Source: an uncultured Granulosicoccaceae bacterium
Lineage (GTDB): Bacteria > Pseudomonadota > Gammaproteobacteria > Granulosicoccales > Granulosicoccaceae
Length of the DNA stretch: 48,297 nucleotides
Direction of reading: 5' to 3'
Assembly (NCBI GenBank): GCA_938035125.1
Contig: CALHNS010000003.1
Span: 1 to 48,297, forward strand
Each line of letters opens with the position of its first letter. Position 1 is the stretch's first letter. The notes below the pieces were generated by a model. That model was not told where the DNA came from and searched no databases. It saw nothing but the letters and a program-made list of their open reading frames with translations. Positions 1 through 7,947 of this stretch are shown here, piece by piece. Both the position numbers and the translations under genes were made by a program.

Positions 1-1023
1 TTGCCCCGATAATGTGGTTACCACATCACCTGGGCGGCACGCATCGCCATCGGGCATATTTTCAGCCGCTGCAACCACACCCACAACGTTCAGTTTCAAC
101 CCCAAAGTTTGACAGGCCTGCATCACACCAAACACAGTGGCAGCTCCGCACATATCAAACTTCATCTCATCCATCGCCGATGAGGGTTTTATTGAAATAC
201 CTCCGGTGTCAAAAGTCACACCTTTGCCCACAATTACTATCGGTTTTTGATTTTTCTTCCCACCTTGATAATCCATCGCAATTAAACGCGCAGGTTGTCG
301 ACTGCCTTGGCTAACCGCTAGAAAAGCACCCATTCCTAGCTTTTCCATTTTGGCTTCATCCAGCACGCTAACTTTCATGAGTGCATCGCCTTTACCGAGT
401 TTTCTAGCCTGGCCTGCTAGGTATTCAGGTGTGCAAATGTTTGGGGCTAAATTACCTAGGTCTTTGCATAAACCCGAACCTTGAGCGATGGCAAGACCGA
501 TATTAGCGTGGTGTTTAACCGACTTTGAATACTTTTTATCAACCACAAAAGACAACGTTTTCAATTGGGCAGGGTTATTTGTTTTTTGGGTTTTGTGTGC
601 AGTAAAGGTGTACTGACTTGCCGATAGGCATTGGCTAATAATTTGAGCGCATTCGGCCACATCTAAACCTTCGGGGCAGCTTTCTTCGTTCAATGTCACA
701 ATCAGTTCATCACAGGTCATCGATTGCACAGCGCTTGCGATGGCATTTGCTCGATGAGTCATCTGAACAGCGGGTTTTTGCTTGCTGGAGTTAGCATGTC
801 GTAACACGATGGCTCGAGGAATGCCTAATTCTGGTAAGTCATGCAAGGTTAAATGGCTATTCGCCTTGTTGGGTAAATCACCGCGTTTCAGAACACGTTG
901 TATGGCTTTTTGGGTGGCTGAGGGAAGGGACTCAATGGGTTTCGATTGCCCATCGGCTACACTCAGCAGCAAGGCTGATTTCAGGCTGCGTTGAGGAAGT
1001 TTGTTAAGAACTTTGATATCCAT
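1..1023 (-). CDS. pepA: Leucyl (cytosol) aminopeptidase, M17 family, C-terminal part missing
   Basis: This is the N-terminal 341 codons of a cytosolic M17 metallo-aminopeptidase; the reading frame is still open at base 1, so the C-terminal part of the catalytic domain lies outside the window. The first half is the variable N-domain. The catalytic domain begins near residue 245 with the hallmark segment GKGVTFDTGGISIKP, which carries the metal-binding Lys and Asp, followed by MDEMKFDMCGAA. The enzyme removes N-terminal residues from peptides with two divalent metals; in E. coli PepA also binds DNA and serves Xer recombination at cer, which may or may not apply here. The ATG at 1023 faces lptF, and pepA divergent from lptFG is a common gammaproteobacterial arrangement, which supports the call. 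No frameshift is seen. Confidence 0.95.
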   Translation of the reverse strand, partial: MDIKVLNKLPQRSLKSALLLSVADGQSKPIESLPSATQKAIQRVLKRGDLPNKANSHLTLHDLPELGIPRAIVLRHANSSKQKPAVQMTHRANAIASAVQSMTCDELIVTLNEESCPEGLDVAECAQIISQCLSASQYTFTAHKTQKTNNPAQLKTLSFVVDKKYSKSVKHHANIGLAIAQGSGLCKDLGNLAPNICTPEYLAGQARKLGKGDALMKVSVLDEAKMEKLGMGAFLAVSQGSRQPARLIAMDYQGGKKNQKPIVIVGKGVTFDTGGISIKPSSAMDEMKFDMCGAATVFGVMQACQTLGLKLNVVGVVAAAENMPDGDACRPGDVVTTLSGQ

Positions 1024-1133
1024 AAGCGCTATTTATATTTTTTCATAAGAAGTGTGTGTGGAACTGCTGGAAGTGTAATGGATGAAAGCCTCAGCAGGGA
1101 AGGCAGAATTGAACGTGTTAGATTAGGAACACC
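1024..1133. promoter_or_regulatory. Divergent promoter region between pepA and lptF
   Basis: This 110-bp gap must hold the promoters of both divergent transcripts. On the minus strand a TATAAAT-like box lies just upstream of the pepA ATG. On the plus strand TAGGAA precedes the lptF GTG start by a few bases and is a plausible ribosome binding site. No strong palindrome was seen. The promoter positions are inferred from composition only. Confidence 0.4.
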
Positions 1134-2237
1134 GTGCGAATACTTGATCGTTACCTCATAAAAGAGATGCTGTTGACCTGGCTGGCCGTTACGGTGGTTT
1201 TGCTTGTCATTATGATCGGAAACGTATTGGCCCGAAGTTTAAGCCGAGTTACCGATGGCACCATAGCAGCCGATGCGTTGTTGGCTCTTGTCGGGCTTAA
1301 ATCGGTGGGTATTCTCGTTACACTCATTCCCTTAAGTCTTTATTTGGGCATATTGCTCGCTCACGGCCGTTTTTATCGTGATAACGAAATGGCGGTTATG
1401 CAGGCGTGTGGTGTCAGTTGGTTAGATATTGTTCGCCCAACAGCCGTTTTGGGCGTATTGGGTGCGTTAATTATTGCAGCGCTTACCAGTTTTGCCTCGC
1501 CGTGGGCGGCTCGAACCGAACAGCAACTTATTCTTGATATGAGAGAGCGCTCGGCCTTAAGTGCGCTAACCCCGGGGCGCTTTGTAAGTACATCAAATGG
1601 CAGCACCGTTCTGTTTGTAGAAGACGCAAGCTCCGATAAAACTCAATTCAACAGTGTGTTCATGCACCGTCAACGCGATGATCAGCCACCTGCTGTGGAC
1701 ACCGCACGCATTGCCTCTTATCAGCGAGATGAGGCCACAGGCGATGAATACCTAATTTTTACCGATGGCCAAACATCCATTGGAACGCCGGGAGATTCTG
1801 AATACGTCATCACCGATTTTCGTAGGCAAGGCATTCTTCGTCCAAGAGCGGAACGAACTGAGCTTAATTTGCGCAACAAATCCAAAACTATGGCGCAATT
1901 GTTACAAGAGGATGGTCCTGATGAAAAAGCGGAGGTGCAATGGCGGTTGTCGATACCGTTGGCAGCCTTTTTATTAGCGTTGCTGGCTGTGCCTTTGAGT
2001 TACACCTCCCCAAGAGAAGGTCGGTTTGGAAAAATCGTTATCGCGATTCTTATTTATATTCCTTACGCCAATCTGCTGGTGTTAGCCCGTAAATGGATTG
2101 CGTCAGGTGTTTTGCCCGCTTGGGTTGGCTTATGGCCGGTTCATGTGGCTGTATTTCTATTAATCGTTTTTCTACTGATACGCCGTCAAGGTTGGTCATT
2201 TTTGTTTGCAAAACCCGGCACGGCGCAGGCGATTTAG
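1134..2237 (+). CDS. lptF: LPS export ABC transporter permease LptF
   Basis: LptF is an inner-membrane permease of the LptB2FG complex, which pulls lipopolysaccharide out of the inner membrane and passes it along LptC-A-D to the outer membrane. The 367-residue protein has the YjgP/YjgQ layout: a cytoplasmic start with the RYL motif, TM helices at about 13-30, 50-75 and 95-120, a periplasmic beta-jellyroll region (about 130-265), then three C-terminal helices. The AVPLSYTSPREGRFGK segment after TM4 is typical of the family. The GTG start at 1134 follows a TAGGAA site. Its stop codon abuts the lptG ATG directly, so the two are cotranscribed and probably translationally coupled. Length is normal. 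Confidence 0.95.
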   Translation: MRILDRYLIKEMLLTWLAVTVVLLVIMIGNVLARSLSRVTDGTIAADALLALVGLKSVGILVTLIPLSLYLGILLAHGRFYRDNEMAVMQACGVSWLDIVRPTAVLGVLGALIIAALTSFASPWAARTEQQLILDMRERSALSALTPGRFVSTSNGSTVLFVEDASSDKTQFNSVFMHRQRDDQPPAVDTARIASYQRDEATGDEYLIFTDGQTSIGTPGDSEYVITDFRRQGILRPRAERTELNLRNKSKTMAQLLQEDGPDEKAEVQWRLSIPLAAFLLALLAVPLSYTSPREGRFGKIVIAILIYIPYANLLVLARKWIASGVLPAWVGLWPVHVAVFLLIVFLLIRRQGWSFLFAKPGTAQAI

Positions 2238-3341
2238 ATGTTTGGCACCTTAGATCGCTATTTAGGACGCTCAATTCTGTCCACCAGTTTGTTGGTATTG
2301 CTAACGCTGGTGTCTTTAGCGGGTGTCTTTGCATTCATTGCAGAGCTTGAAGATGTGGGTAAGGGGGAATACACCGCAGGAGTTGCCGCTCAGTACATTT
2401 TATTAACGCTACCAGGCGTTGCCTACCTTTTATTTGCTCCAGCCGTGTTACTAGGTAGCTTATTAGGGTTGGGCACCTTAGCAACCAACAGTGAATTAAC
2501 CGTCATGCGTGCCGCTGGTGTTTCAGTGGGGCGCATTGTGCGATCGGTATTGGTTACGGGTATTGCCTTAACGCTGGTTGTGGCGTTTTTAGGTGAAACA
2601 GTGATGCCACGAACCGAACAAATTGCAGAAGAACTGCGTTTGAACGCTTTAGAACAACGTTTGAGCAGTAAAGGATCGAAAGGGCTATGGGTTCGTTCAG
2701 GGCAACAATACGTAAATATAGCCACGGTTTTACCCGATCAAACCTTGTTGGGGGTAACGGTGCATACGTTTGCAGGCCAAGTGTTAGTGGAATCACTGAT
2801 TGCTGCTAGAGCGGTAAGAGAAGGTGATGATTGGCGTCTAGAAGACATTCGTGTGTCAAAATTTGATGAAAAAGGGGTAGTAACTCAAGAACAAACAAGT
2901 GCAAGTTGGAGTGAATTATCAAGTGTGAATTCAATCAACAATGGGCAAAGTTCGTTAATCAGTCCTGAGCTTGTGCAAAGCCTATCGGTATCCAGTGAGA
3001 GTTTATCGGCGCGAAATTTATACCAGCAAGTACAGTATTTAAAAGAAAATCAGTTGGACTCAAAGCAGACGGAGCTCTCATTTTGGCAAAAAATTATGAG
3101 CCCGCTATCCACGCTGGTTATGTTGATGTTGTCTTTGCCGTTTGTTTTTGGCTCGCAACGTTCTGGTGGTGCCGGCCAACGCATCTTTGTAGGCATATTG
3201 TTAGGAATTGTTTACGTACTTGTGAACAAACTCTTGACACAATTGGCTTTTAATGCAGGTTTTTCACCGGTTATGAGTGCGCTTTTACCGTTAATTATTT
3301 TCTTAGTGGTTGCCATCGTTGGAATACAACGAAGTGCTTAA
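2238..3341 (+). CDS. lptG: LPS export ABC transporter permease LptG
   Basis: This is the second permease half of LptB2FG, again 367 residues, with the same fold: RYLGRSIL at the N-terminus, helices near 15-35, 55-80 and 97-118, a large periplasmic domain (about 125-275), and C-terminal helices from about 285. The TVMRAAGVS segment in the cytoplasmic loop is the coupling-helix region that contacts the LptB ATPase, and MPRTEQIAEELR follows TM3. The ATG starts immediately after the lptF TAG. LptB is not in the window; it normally sits elsewhere with lptA/lptC, so this is expected. LptF and LptG are assigned by order, since the paralogues are similar. Confidence 0.95.
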   Translation: MFGTLDRYLGRSILSTSLLVLLTLVSLAGVFAFIAELEDVGKGEYTAGVAAQYILLTLPGVAYLLFAPAVLLGSLLGLGTLATNSELTVMRAAGVSVGRIVRSVLVTGIALTLVVAFLGETVMPRTEQIAEELRLNALEQRLSSKGSKGLWVRSGQQYVNIATVLPDQTLLGVTVHTFAGQVLVESLIAARAVREGDDWRLEDIRVSKFDEKGVVTQEQTSASWSELSSVNSINNGQSSLISPELVQSLSVSSESLSARNLYQQVQYLKENQLDSKQTELSFWQKIMSPLSTLVMLMLSLPFVFGSQRSGGAGQRIFVGILLGIVYVLVNKLLTQLAFNAGFSPVMSALLPLIIFLVVAIVGIQRSA

Positions 3342-3421
3342 ATTTAAGCGGAAATTCGTTATTTAACACACTAGAAAATCGGTTTTGATAACATTTAGTG
3401 GTTTTGTGAAAAGTTACTTAA

Positions 3422-3832
3422 CTACTTGTTTTTAAAAGATATATTGCTGTTTGAAAGTAGGTCGTGAAGTGCTTTTCGATCACTTCTAAGCACAACCGGT
3501 ATGTAGGTGAAACCAAAACAAAAAATACCGCTGATATAACGAACTAAGCACTGTTTCCAAGTCAACATTTCATCGTTATCGCTTTTCACATGTAATTTCC
3601 ATGCTTGTAAACCTAATGTGCGTCCATCACGTCTCCAAAACCAACTGAAATAAACAAATCCAACAATAAAAACGATTAAAAGTTGTATGAAAACATTCAA
3701 AGGTTGCGTGTTGTTGAGCAACACAGCAACGCCTGTGACTATAAATAAGACCGCTGTTAACAATAAACAGTCATAAAGAAACGCCAACATTCGTCGCAAC
3801 AGCAAATAAGGCAATGTTGATTTGTCTTGCAT
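3422..3832 (-). CDS. RDD family membrane protein
   Basis: This small integral membrane protein of about 136 residues has the RDD signature: LRRMLAFLYDCLLL at the start (the Arg...Asp pair in helix 1), a second hydrophobic stretch near 40-60, WRRDGRTLGLQAWKL, a third helix region around 105-120, and a C-terminal SDRKALHDLLS motif. All are diagnostic of the RDD domain, whose biochemical role is mostly unknown; some members are linked to Na+/H+ transport. An upstream in-frame TTG at 3844 exists, but the ATG at 3832 is the better start. It converges with lptG across an 80-bp gap and is not part of that operon. Confidence 0.85.
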   Translation of the reverse strand: MQDKSTLPYLLLRRMLAFLYDCLLLTAVLFIVTGVAVLLNNTQPLNVFIQLLIVFIVGFVYFSWFWRRDGRTLGLQAWKLHVKSDNDEMLTWKQCLVRYISGIFCFGFTYIPVVLRSDRKALHDLLSNSNISFKNK

Positions 3833-3891
3833 AGTGATACTCAAGTTTTATTGATAAACACTTTGAAACTAGCTTGTTTAAGGGTGTTTTA

Positions 3892-3909
3892 CGCTGTGTT
3901 TACACAGCG
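3892..3909. promoter_or_regulatory. Perfect inverted repeat (7-bp arms, 4-bp loop)
   Basis: The sequence CGCTGTG-TTTA-CACAGCG is a perfect 18-bp inverted repeat about 60 bp upstream of the RDD gene start. It could be an operator for a dimeric regulator of the RDD gene or a small hairpin; no T-tract follows on either strand, which argues against a terminator. Confidence 0.4.
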
Positions 3910-4108
3910 ACAGACATCATTGAGAGCATATAGTTAAGTTGAACGTTTTACGTAATTCATGGCTCAGAAAGTAAAATTGCAATGAATTTGTTATTAATTT
4001 TCAACTTGCAGTTGAAATAAAACTAAACTATGTGGACAATGCGCATGCGAAAGTTATGTTGATAAACGTTATTCACTAACAATTTGAAAACATAAAAGTT
4101 GTATTCGC

Positions 4109-4153
4109 AAACTTGTACGAACCCACACGGGTAAAACTGTTTGTACAAAGTTT
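4109..4153. promoter_or_regulatory. Spaced inverted repeat upstream of the histone-like gene
   Basis: AAACTTGTAC at 4109-4118 pairs with GTACAAAGTTT at 4143-4153 (one unpaired base), with a 24-bp spacer. Two half-sites of this kind about 125-165 bp ahead of the ATG could be regulator sites or frame the promoter. No factor can be named. Confidence 0.3.
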
Positions 4154-4275
4154 GGCCTAAATTGTGGTTAACGAAAGAGAAGGGTGTTGTTGTACGTCAC
4201 CTACTCAAAAATGCTTGGAGTCTGGATGTATTGGCTCCTTTCTTTGTTCTAACTGGCAACGTCAGGAGATGATCC

Positions 4276-4725
4276 ATGGCTCGAATCAGTAAAGCTAAGT
4301 CGGCTAGCCCGGCAAAAGCAGGCCGTAAAAAAGCCACCAAGAAGCGCGCGACTAAAAAACGCGCAACTAAGAAGCGCGCAACTAAAAAACGCGCTACCAA
4401 GAAGGCTGCTACTAAGAAGCGTGCGACTAAAAAACGCGCAACTAAGAAGCGGGCAACTAAGAAACGCGCTACCAAGAAGCGCGCGACTAAGAAACGCGCT
4501 ACCAAGAAGCGTGCGACTAAGAAACGCGCTACTAAGAAGCGTGCGACTAAGAAACGCGCTACTAAGAAGCGTGCTTCTAAGAAACGCGCTACTAAGAAGC
4601 GTGCGACTAAGAAACGCGCTACCAAGAAGCGTGCGACTAAGAAACGCGCTACTAAGAAGCGTGCGACTAAGAAACGCGCTACAAAGAAGCGTGCTTCTAA
4701 GAAACGCGCTACTAAGCGCAAGTAA
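4276..4725 (+). CDS. Histone H1-like / AlgP-like Lys-Arg-rich repeat protein
   Basis: The 149-residue protein has a 19-residue head (ending AKAGRKK) followed by exactly 26 tandem pentapeptides of consensus A-T-K-K-R. Deviations are unit 5 (ATKKA), units 17 and 25 (ASKKR), and the last unit (ATKRK). About 60 percent of the repeat is Lys or Arg with no acidic residues, so it should be disordered and bind DNA or RNA nonspecifically. The nearest known analogues are eukaryotic H1 tails, AlgP/AlgR3 of Pseudomonas (KPAA-type repeats) and other bacterial H1-like proteins. The ATG has a good AGGAG site 7 bp upstream. A likely role is nucleoid compaction or transcription modulation, but this is inferred from composition. 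Strong codon homogeneity suggests recent repeat expansion. Confidence 0.8.
   Translation: MARISKAKSASPAKAGRKKATKKRATKKRATKKRATKKRATKKAATKKRATKKRATKKRATKKRATKKRATKKRATKKRATKKRATKKRATKKRATKKRASKKRATKKRATKKRATKKRATKKRATKKRATKKRATKKRASKKRATKRK
4333..4722 (+). repeat. 15/30-bp coding tandem repeat array
   Basis: Twenty-six 15-bp units encode A-T/S-K-K-R. From about 4420 the units alternate two codon versions (AAG AAG CGT, then AAG AAA CGC), giving a 30-bp higher-order period. The two Ser-coding units at 4573 and 4693 are exactly 120 bp apart (eight units) in near-identical surroundings, which points to a block duplication. Such an array is expected to vary in copy number by slippage or unequal recombination. 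Confidence 0.95.
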
Positions 4726-4748
4726 TCGATAGTTTTTTCAATCGATTC

Positions 4749-4780
4749 CAAGACGGGCGGCTTTTAAGTCGCCCGTCTTG
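4749..4780. terminator. Hairpin between the histone-like gene and moeA, probable two-way terminator
   Basis: CAAGACGGGCG pairs with CGCCCGTCTTG across a 10-base loop, a perfect 11-bp GC-rich stem, 24 bp after the histone-like stop codon. The convergent gene moeA ends about 50 bp further on. There is no clear T-tract, so termination is inferred from position and stem strength. Confidence 0.6.
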
Positions 4781-4830
4781 CGTTACAGTGTTCAAAAGTT
4801 CGACAAATGTTTCCAAGTGTCAATTTTTCT

Positions 4831-6105
4831 TTACGCCAATGTGTGTTGCGCAAATTCGTAAGGGATGACCGTCACCAGGTCTCCCGGATTAGCACCGCTA
4901 GATTCCATTGCTAATCGAATAAAGCAATTCGCATTAGCTAACGAACTTAATACATGAGAATCTTGAAGGCCTGTGGTTGATACCACTATCTCACCATTGT
5001 CCAGTGAACTTAAATACCCGCGCTGAAATTCAACTCGGCCAGGCAATTTCTTTAAATTATCAGAGCACCTTGCTTGCAAGGTACGCATGGGGCTTTGTTT
5101 GAGCCCTAAGCTGTGTTTAATTGCGGGCAGAACGAATAAAAGTGTGGTGAGTGCTGCAGAGACTGGATTGCCCGGTAGGCCGAACCACGGCGTTTTATCA
5201 TCGATCACGCCAAAACTTAACGGTCTGCCAGGTTTCATCGCTACTTTCCACAAGGCAACCCCGCCGCGCGCATCAACGACTTCTCTTAAGTAATCTTTTT
5301 CACCCACAGAGACACCACCGGTTGTAATCACCACATCAGATACCGAGATGGCTTGATCCAATGCGTGGTTTACCGATGCTGGGTTATCTTGCATTCGCGC
5401 ACCAACGCTGACATCAAAATTAGGATTATCGAGTAGGGCGGTTAAAAGCGCTGTATTGGAATCGTAAATTTGCCCACTGGATAAAACATCACCGGGGCTT
5501 TTCAATTCATCTCCGGTAGATATCAATGTGATGCGTACTTTGCGTTTAACCTCTAATGCATCTATTCCTAGCGCCGAACACAAGCCAATCAACCCTGCGT
5601 TTATTCGTGTACCAGCCTGTGCAATACATTGTCCTTGCTGGCAATCAGAGCCAACGCCTCGTATGTGATGACCCAGTGCCTCAGGGAGTTTTTCAATCGA
5701 AAGCGTTGTTTTTGAAAGGGAGGTGTTTTCTTGTTGAACCACCATATCGGCATCATTAGGCACCCGCGCACCTGTTGTGACACGTACACATTCACCGGGT
5801 AACAAGATGTCAGAACAGGGGTGGCCTGCAAACGATTCACCCACAACCGATCGTGTGTCGCCACCATCTGCTGCTCGGAATGCGAATCCATCCATGGCTG
5901 AGGCTCGAAACGGTGGGCTAGACATTGGGCTTAGCAAGGCACTATTTAAGTAACGCCCTCGACACTGGTGAAGAGGTAGATATTCGGTACCCGATACCAT
6001 CGGCAAGCGTTCGTGGATTCGTTCATTGGCTTGTTCAATAGACACCGCATTGGGGTCTGCATCGGATTGAGATGTAAGGTCAGTGGTGTAATTCATGCCA
6101 GACAT
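4831..6105 (-). CDS. moeA: Molybdopterin molybdenumtransferase MoeA (first copy)
   Basis: MoeA inserts molybdate into adenylylated molybdopterin to complete the molybdenum cofactor in the cytosol. The 424-residue protein has the expected family blocks in order: ASAMDGFAFRA near residue 68, GESFAGHPCSDILLPGECVRVTTGARVP-type region (about 88-115), STGDEL near 195, IYDSNTALL, TTGGVSVGEKDYLREV near 262, MKPGRPLSFG, WFGLPGNPVSA, and a C-terminal domain IV. It stands alone on the minus strand, 38 bp from the divergent xerD, away from other cofactor genes. A second MoeA of the same length lies at 22527. Two paralogues occur in several bacteria, but what separates their jobs cannot be read here. Confidence 0.95.
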   Translation of the reverse strand: MSGMNYTTDLTSQSDADPNAVSIEQANERIHERLPMVSGTEYLPLHQCRGRYLNSALLSPMSSPPFRASAMDGFAFRAADGGDTRSVVGESFAGHPCSDILLPGECVRVTTGARVPNDADMVVQQENTSLSKTTLSIEKLPEALGHHIRGVGSDCQQGQCIAQAGTRINAGLIGLCSALGIDALEVKRKVRITLISTGDELKSPGDVLSSGQIYDSNTALLTALLDNPNFDVSVGARMQDNPASVNHALDQAISVSDVVITTGGVSVGEKDYLREVVDARGGVALWKVAMKPGRPLSFGVIDDKTPWFGLPGNPVSAALTTLLFVLPAIKHSLGLKQSPMRTLQARCSDNLKKLPGRVEFQRGYLSSLDNGEIVVSTTGLQDSHVLSSLANANCFIRLAMESSGANPGDLVTVIPYEFAQHTLA

Positions 6106-6143
6106 TCTATTATGTCTGCAACCCTAACTAAAACTTTTGGCGC

Positions 6144-7052
6144 ATGAGCTCAGGCCAGGTCGACTCAACTGAAATTCGGTTGTTAACCCACTATTCAGAT
6201 ATGTTGATGCTGGAACGTGGTTTATCAGCGGCCACGCTGTCGGCGTATGATTCTGATTTGCGTCAGTTTGCATTGTGGTTACGTTCTGAAAACCAAACGC
6301 TGTTGTCGGTTAACCGATCCGATGTATTAGGCTACTTAGCGCTACTGTTGGAAAGGCGGATAAGCCCACGCTCTGCGGCCCGTAAGCTCTCAGCCATTAA
6401 GCGCTTTTATGCTTGGCTACTAAGAGAAAGACGGGTGGATGCAGACCCCACACTGCTTGTTGAAGCACCTAAAATTGGCCGCAGCTTGCCCAAAACGTTA
6501 AGTGAGGACGATGTTCAACGTTTATTGGCCGCACCCGATGTTCAAAGTACCTTAGGGTTGCGTGATCGAGCCATGTTGGAAGTGTTGTACGGCTGTGGAT
6601 TACGAGTGTCTGAGATTGTCGGGCTTACCGTAGATTCAGTTAATTTAGGCGAAGGTGTGGTTAGGGTATGGGGAAAAGGCAGTAAAGAGCGTTTGGTGCC
6701 CATGGGTGAGCCGTCCTGTGATTGGATTAGGCGTTACTCTCGATCCGCTAGGCCCGATTTAATGAAAACACCCACCGAATCTCTATTTTTATCCTCACGA
6801 GGCCAAGCAATGACTCGCCAGACGTTCTGGCACCGAGTTAAACATTACGGCAAAATCATTGAATTGAAGATGGATTTGTCCCCGCACGTGCTCCGGCATG
6901 CGTTTGCTACCCATTTGGTGAATCATGACGCCGATTTACGGGTGGTGCAGCTATTGCTTGGTCATAGTGACCTATCAACCACGCAAATTTACACCCACGT
7001 GGCCAGAGAAAGAATGAAAACGTTACATCAAGAACATCACCCACGCGGTTGA
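6144..7052 (+). CDS. xerD: Site-specific tyrosine recombinase XerD
   Basis: XerD with XerC resolves chromosome dimers at dif under FtsK control. The 302-residue protein has the SAM-like core-binding N-domain (about 8-98) and a catalytic domain with all active residues: Arg154 (CGLRVSE), Lys178 (WGKGSKER), His248 and Arg251 (SPHVLRHAF), His274 (LLGHSDLSTT) and the nucleophile Tyr283 (QIYTHV). The LPKTLSEDDV start of the catalytic domain is XerD-like, and the downstream dsbC matches the conserved xerD-dsbC order of gammaproteobacteria, which favours XerD over XerC. It is chromosomal housekeeping, not an integrase: no att sites or phage genes are nearby. Confidence 0.93.
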   Translation: MSSGQVDSTEIRLLTHYSDMLMLERGLSAATLSAYDSDLRQFALWLRSENQTLLSVNRSDVLGYLALLLERRISPRSAARKLSAIKRFYAWLLRERRVDADPTLLVEAPKIGRSLPKTLSEDDVQRLLAAPDVQSTLGLRDRAMLEVLYGCGLRVSEIVGLTVDSVNLGEGVVRVWGKGSKERLVPMGEPSCDWIRRYSRSARPDLMKTPTESLFLSSRGQAMTRQTFWHRVKHYGKIIELKMDLSPHVLRHAFATHLVNHDADLRVVQLLLGHSDLSTTQIYTHVARERMKTLHQEHHPRG

Positions 7053-7135
7053 ACTGAACTAAATAACTGATTTTATTGTCGTAGCTGTTTGAAATATCAG
7101 CGCGCTTACTACTCATAATCATTGCGAGATAACTC

Positions 7136-7924
7136 ATGTCCTTTGTAAAGCTTACAGCCCGTTGTGTCATCGCTGCAGCCCTTTTTAGTACGCCTGTCTT
7201 TGCGCAAGACGATGAAAGTACGGCGGTGTCCAGCAACGATTCTGAAATGTCACTAGAAGCAAAGGCCGCTCAGGTTGCCACCAATATGCGTGCACACTTA
7301 GGTGACTTCGATGTAACCAGCGTGATCGAATCTCCGATGAAGGGTATTTATGAGGTGGTATCCAATGGCGGCATTCTTTACGTTAACGAAGAGGGCACCT
7401 TGTTAATCGATGGCAACATGATCGATCTAACCACTCGAACCAGCCTTACCGACAAACGGCTAGGTCAGTTACACATGAGCCTACTCACCGAATTAACTGA
7501 AGATGACATGCTGGTGTACCAACCCGAAGAACCCACTGGCCGATCTATTACGGTATTCACCGATATCAGTTGTGGTTTTTGTCAACGCCTGCACCAAGAG
7601 ATTGATACTTTGTTAGAAAACGGTGTGGCGGTAAATTACTTGTTGTTTCCACGAGCAGGTCTTGGCACACCGGCAGCGGATGCATTGGAATCGGTTTGGT
7701 GTAACGATAACCCTCAAGAGGCTATGACGACGGCGAAATCTGGCGGTCGAGTGCCTCCTGCCAGCTGTGCTAATCCGATGGAGCAGCATGTAGCTCTAGC
7801 GCGTGAAGTAGGTTTACGAGGAACACCGTTAATTTATCTGGATACCGGTGAGCGTGTACCGGGTTACCGTGATGCGCAAACGCTTGTGCAAATGGTCACA
7901 TCGCAAGAGAAATTCGTACAATAA
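7136..7924 (+). CDS. dsbC: Periplasmic thiol:disulfide isomerase DsbC
   Basis: DsbC isomerises wrong disulfides in periplasmic proteins and is kept reduced by DsbD. The 262-residue precursor starts with a signal peptide (residues 1-23, cleaved after VFA). An N-terminal dimerisation domain (about 40-100) is joined by a linker helix to a thioredoxin-fold domain with the active site Cys146-Gly-Phe-Cys149. Cys189 and Cys211 match the structural second disulfide of E. coli DsbC, and Thr230-Pro231 is the cis-proline loop. E. coli uses CGYC; Phe in place of Tyr is a mild change. It lies 83 bp after xerD and 23 bp before a TPR gene, probably in one operon. Confidence 0.95.
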   Translation: MSFVKLTARCVIAAALFSTPVFAQDDESTAVSSNDSEMSLEAKAAQVATNMRAHLGDFDVTSVIESPMKGIYEVVSNGGILYVNEEGTLLIDGNMIDLTTRTSLTDKRLGQLHMSLLTELTEDDMLVYQPEEPTGRSITVFTDISCGFCQRLHQEIDTLLENGVAVNYLLFPRAGLGTPAADALESVWCNDNPQEAMTTAKSGGRVPPASCANPMEQHVALAREVGLRGTPLIYLDTGERVPGYRDAQTLVQMVTSQEKFVQ

Positions 7925-7947
7925 GCAAAATTTCCTTCGAGGCAAGC

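Larger units (their letters stand above)
3833..4275. other. AT-rich 443-bp intergenic region upstream of the histone-like gene
   Basis: This is the only gene-free gap above 300 bp. It separates the RDD gene (-) from the histone-like gene (+), so it carries both promoters. It is clearly more AT-rich than the flanking genes and rich in A and T runs. It holds two inverted repeats (listed separately). Near its right end, AGGAG at 4264-4268 is a good ribosome binding site for the ATG at 4276. I found no credible ORF or tRNA in it. A long, AT-rich, inverted-repeat-bearing leader suits an architectural or regulated gene, but this is inference. Confidence 0.6.

Noticed and set aside
4197-4275. Possible leader peptide or riboswitch ahead of the histone-like gene
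   Set aside because: I could not find a recognisable riboswitch core, or a short ORF with a ribosome binding site; only a weak GGAG/CTCC pairing was seen.
4197-4751. Antisense 184-residue ORF with ARFLV repeats opposite the histone-like gene
   Set aside because: It is a shadow of the A-T-K-K-R repeat on the other strand. The plus strand has a good ribosome binding site and a basic protein like AlgP, and the antisense frame overlaps both intergenic flanks.
6144-7052. Tyrosine recombinase as a sign of an integrated element
   Set aside because: It has XerD features and the xerD-dsbC order. There is no adjacent tRNA, attachment repeat or phage gene.
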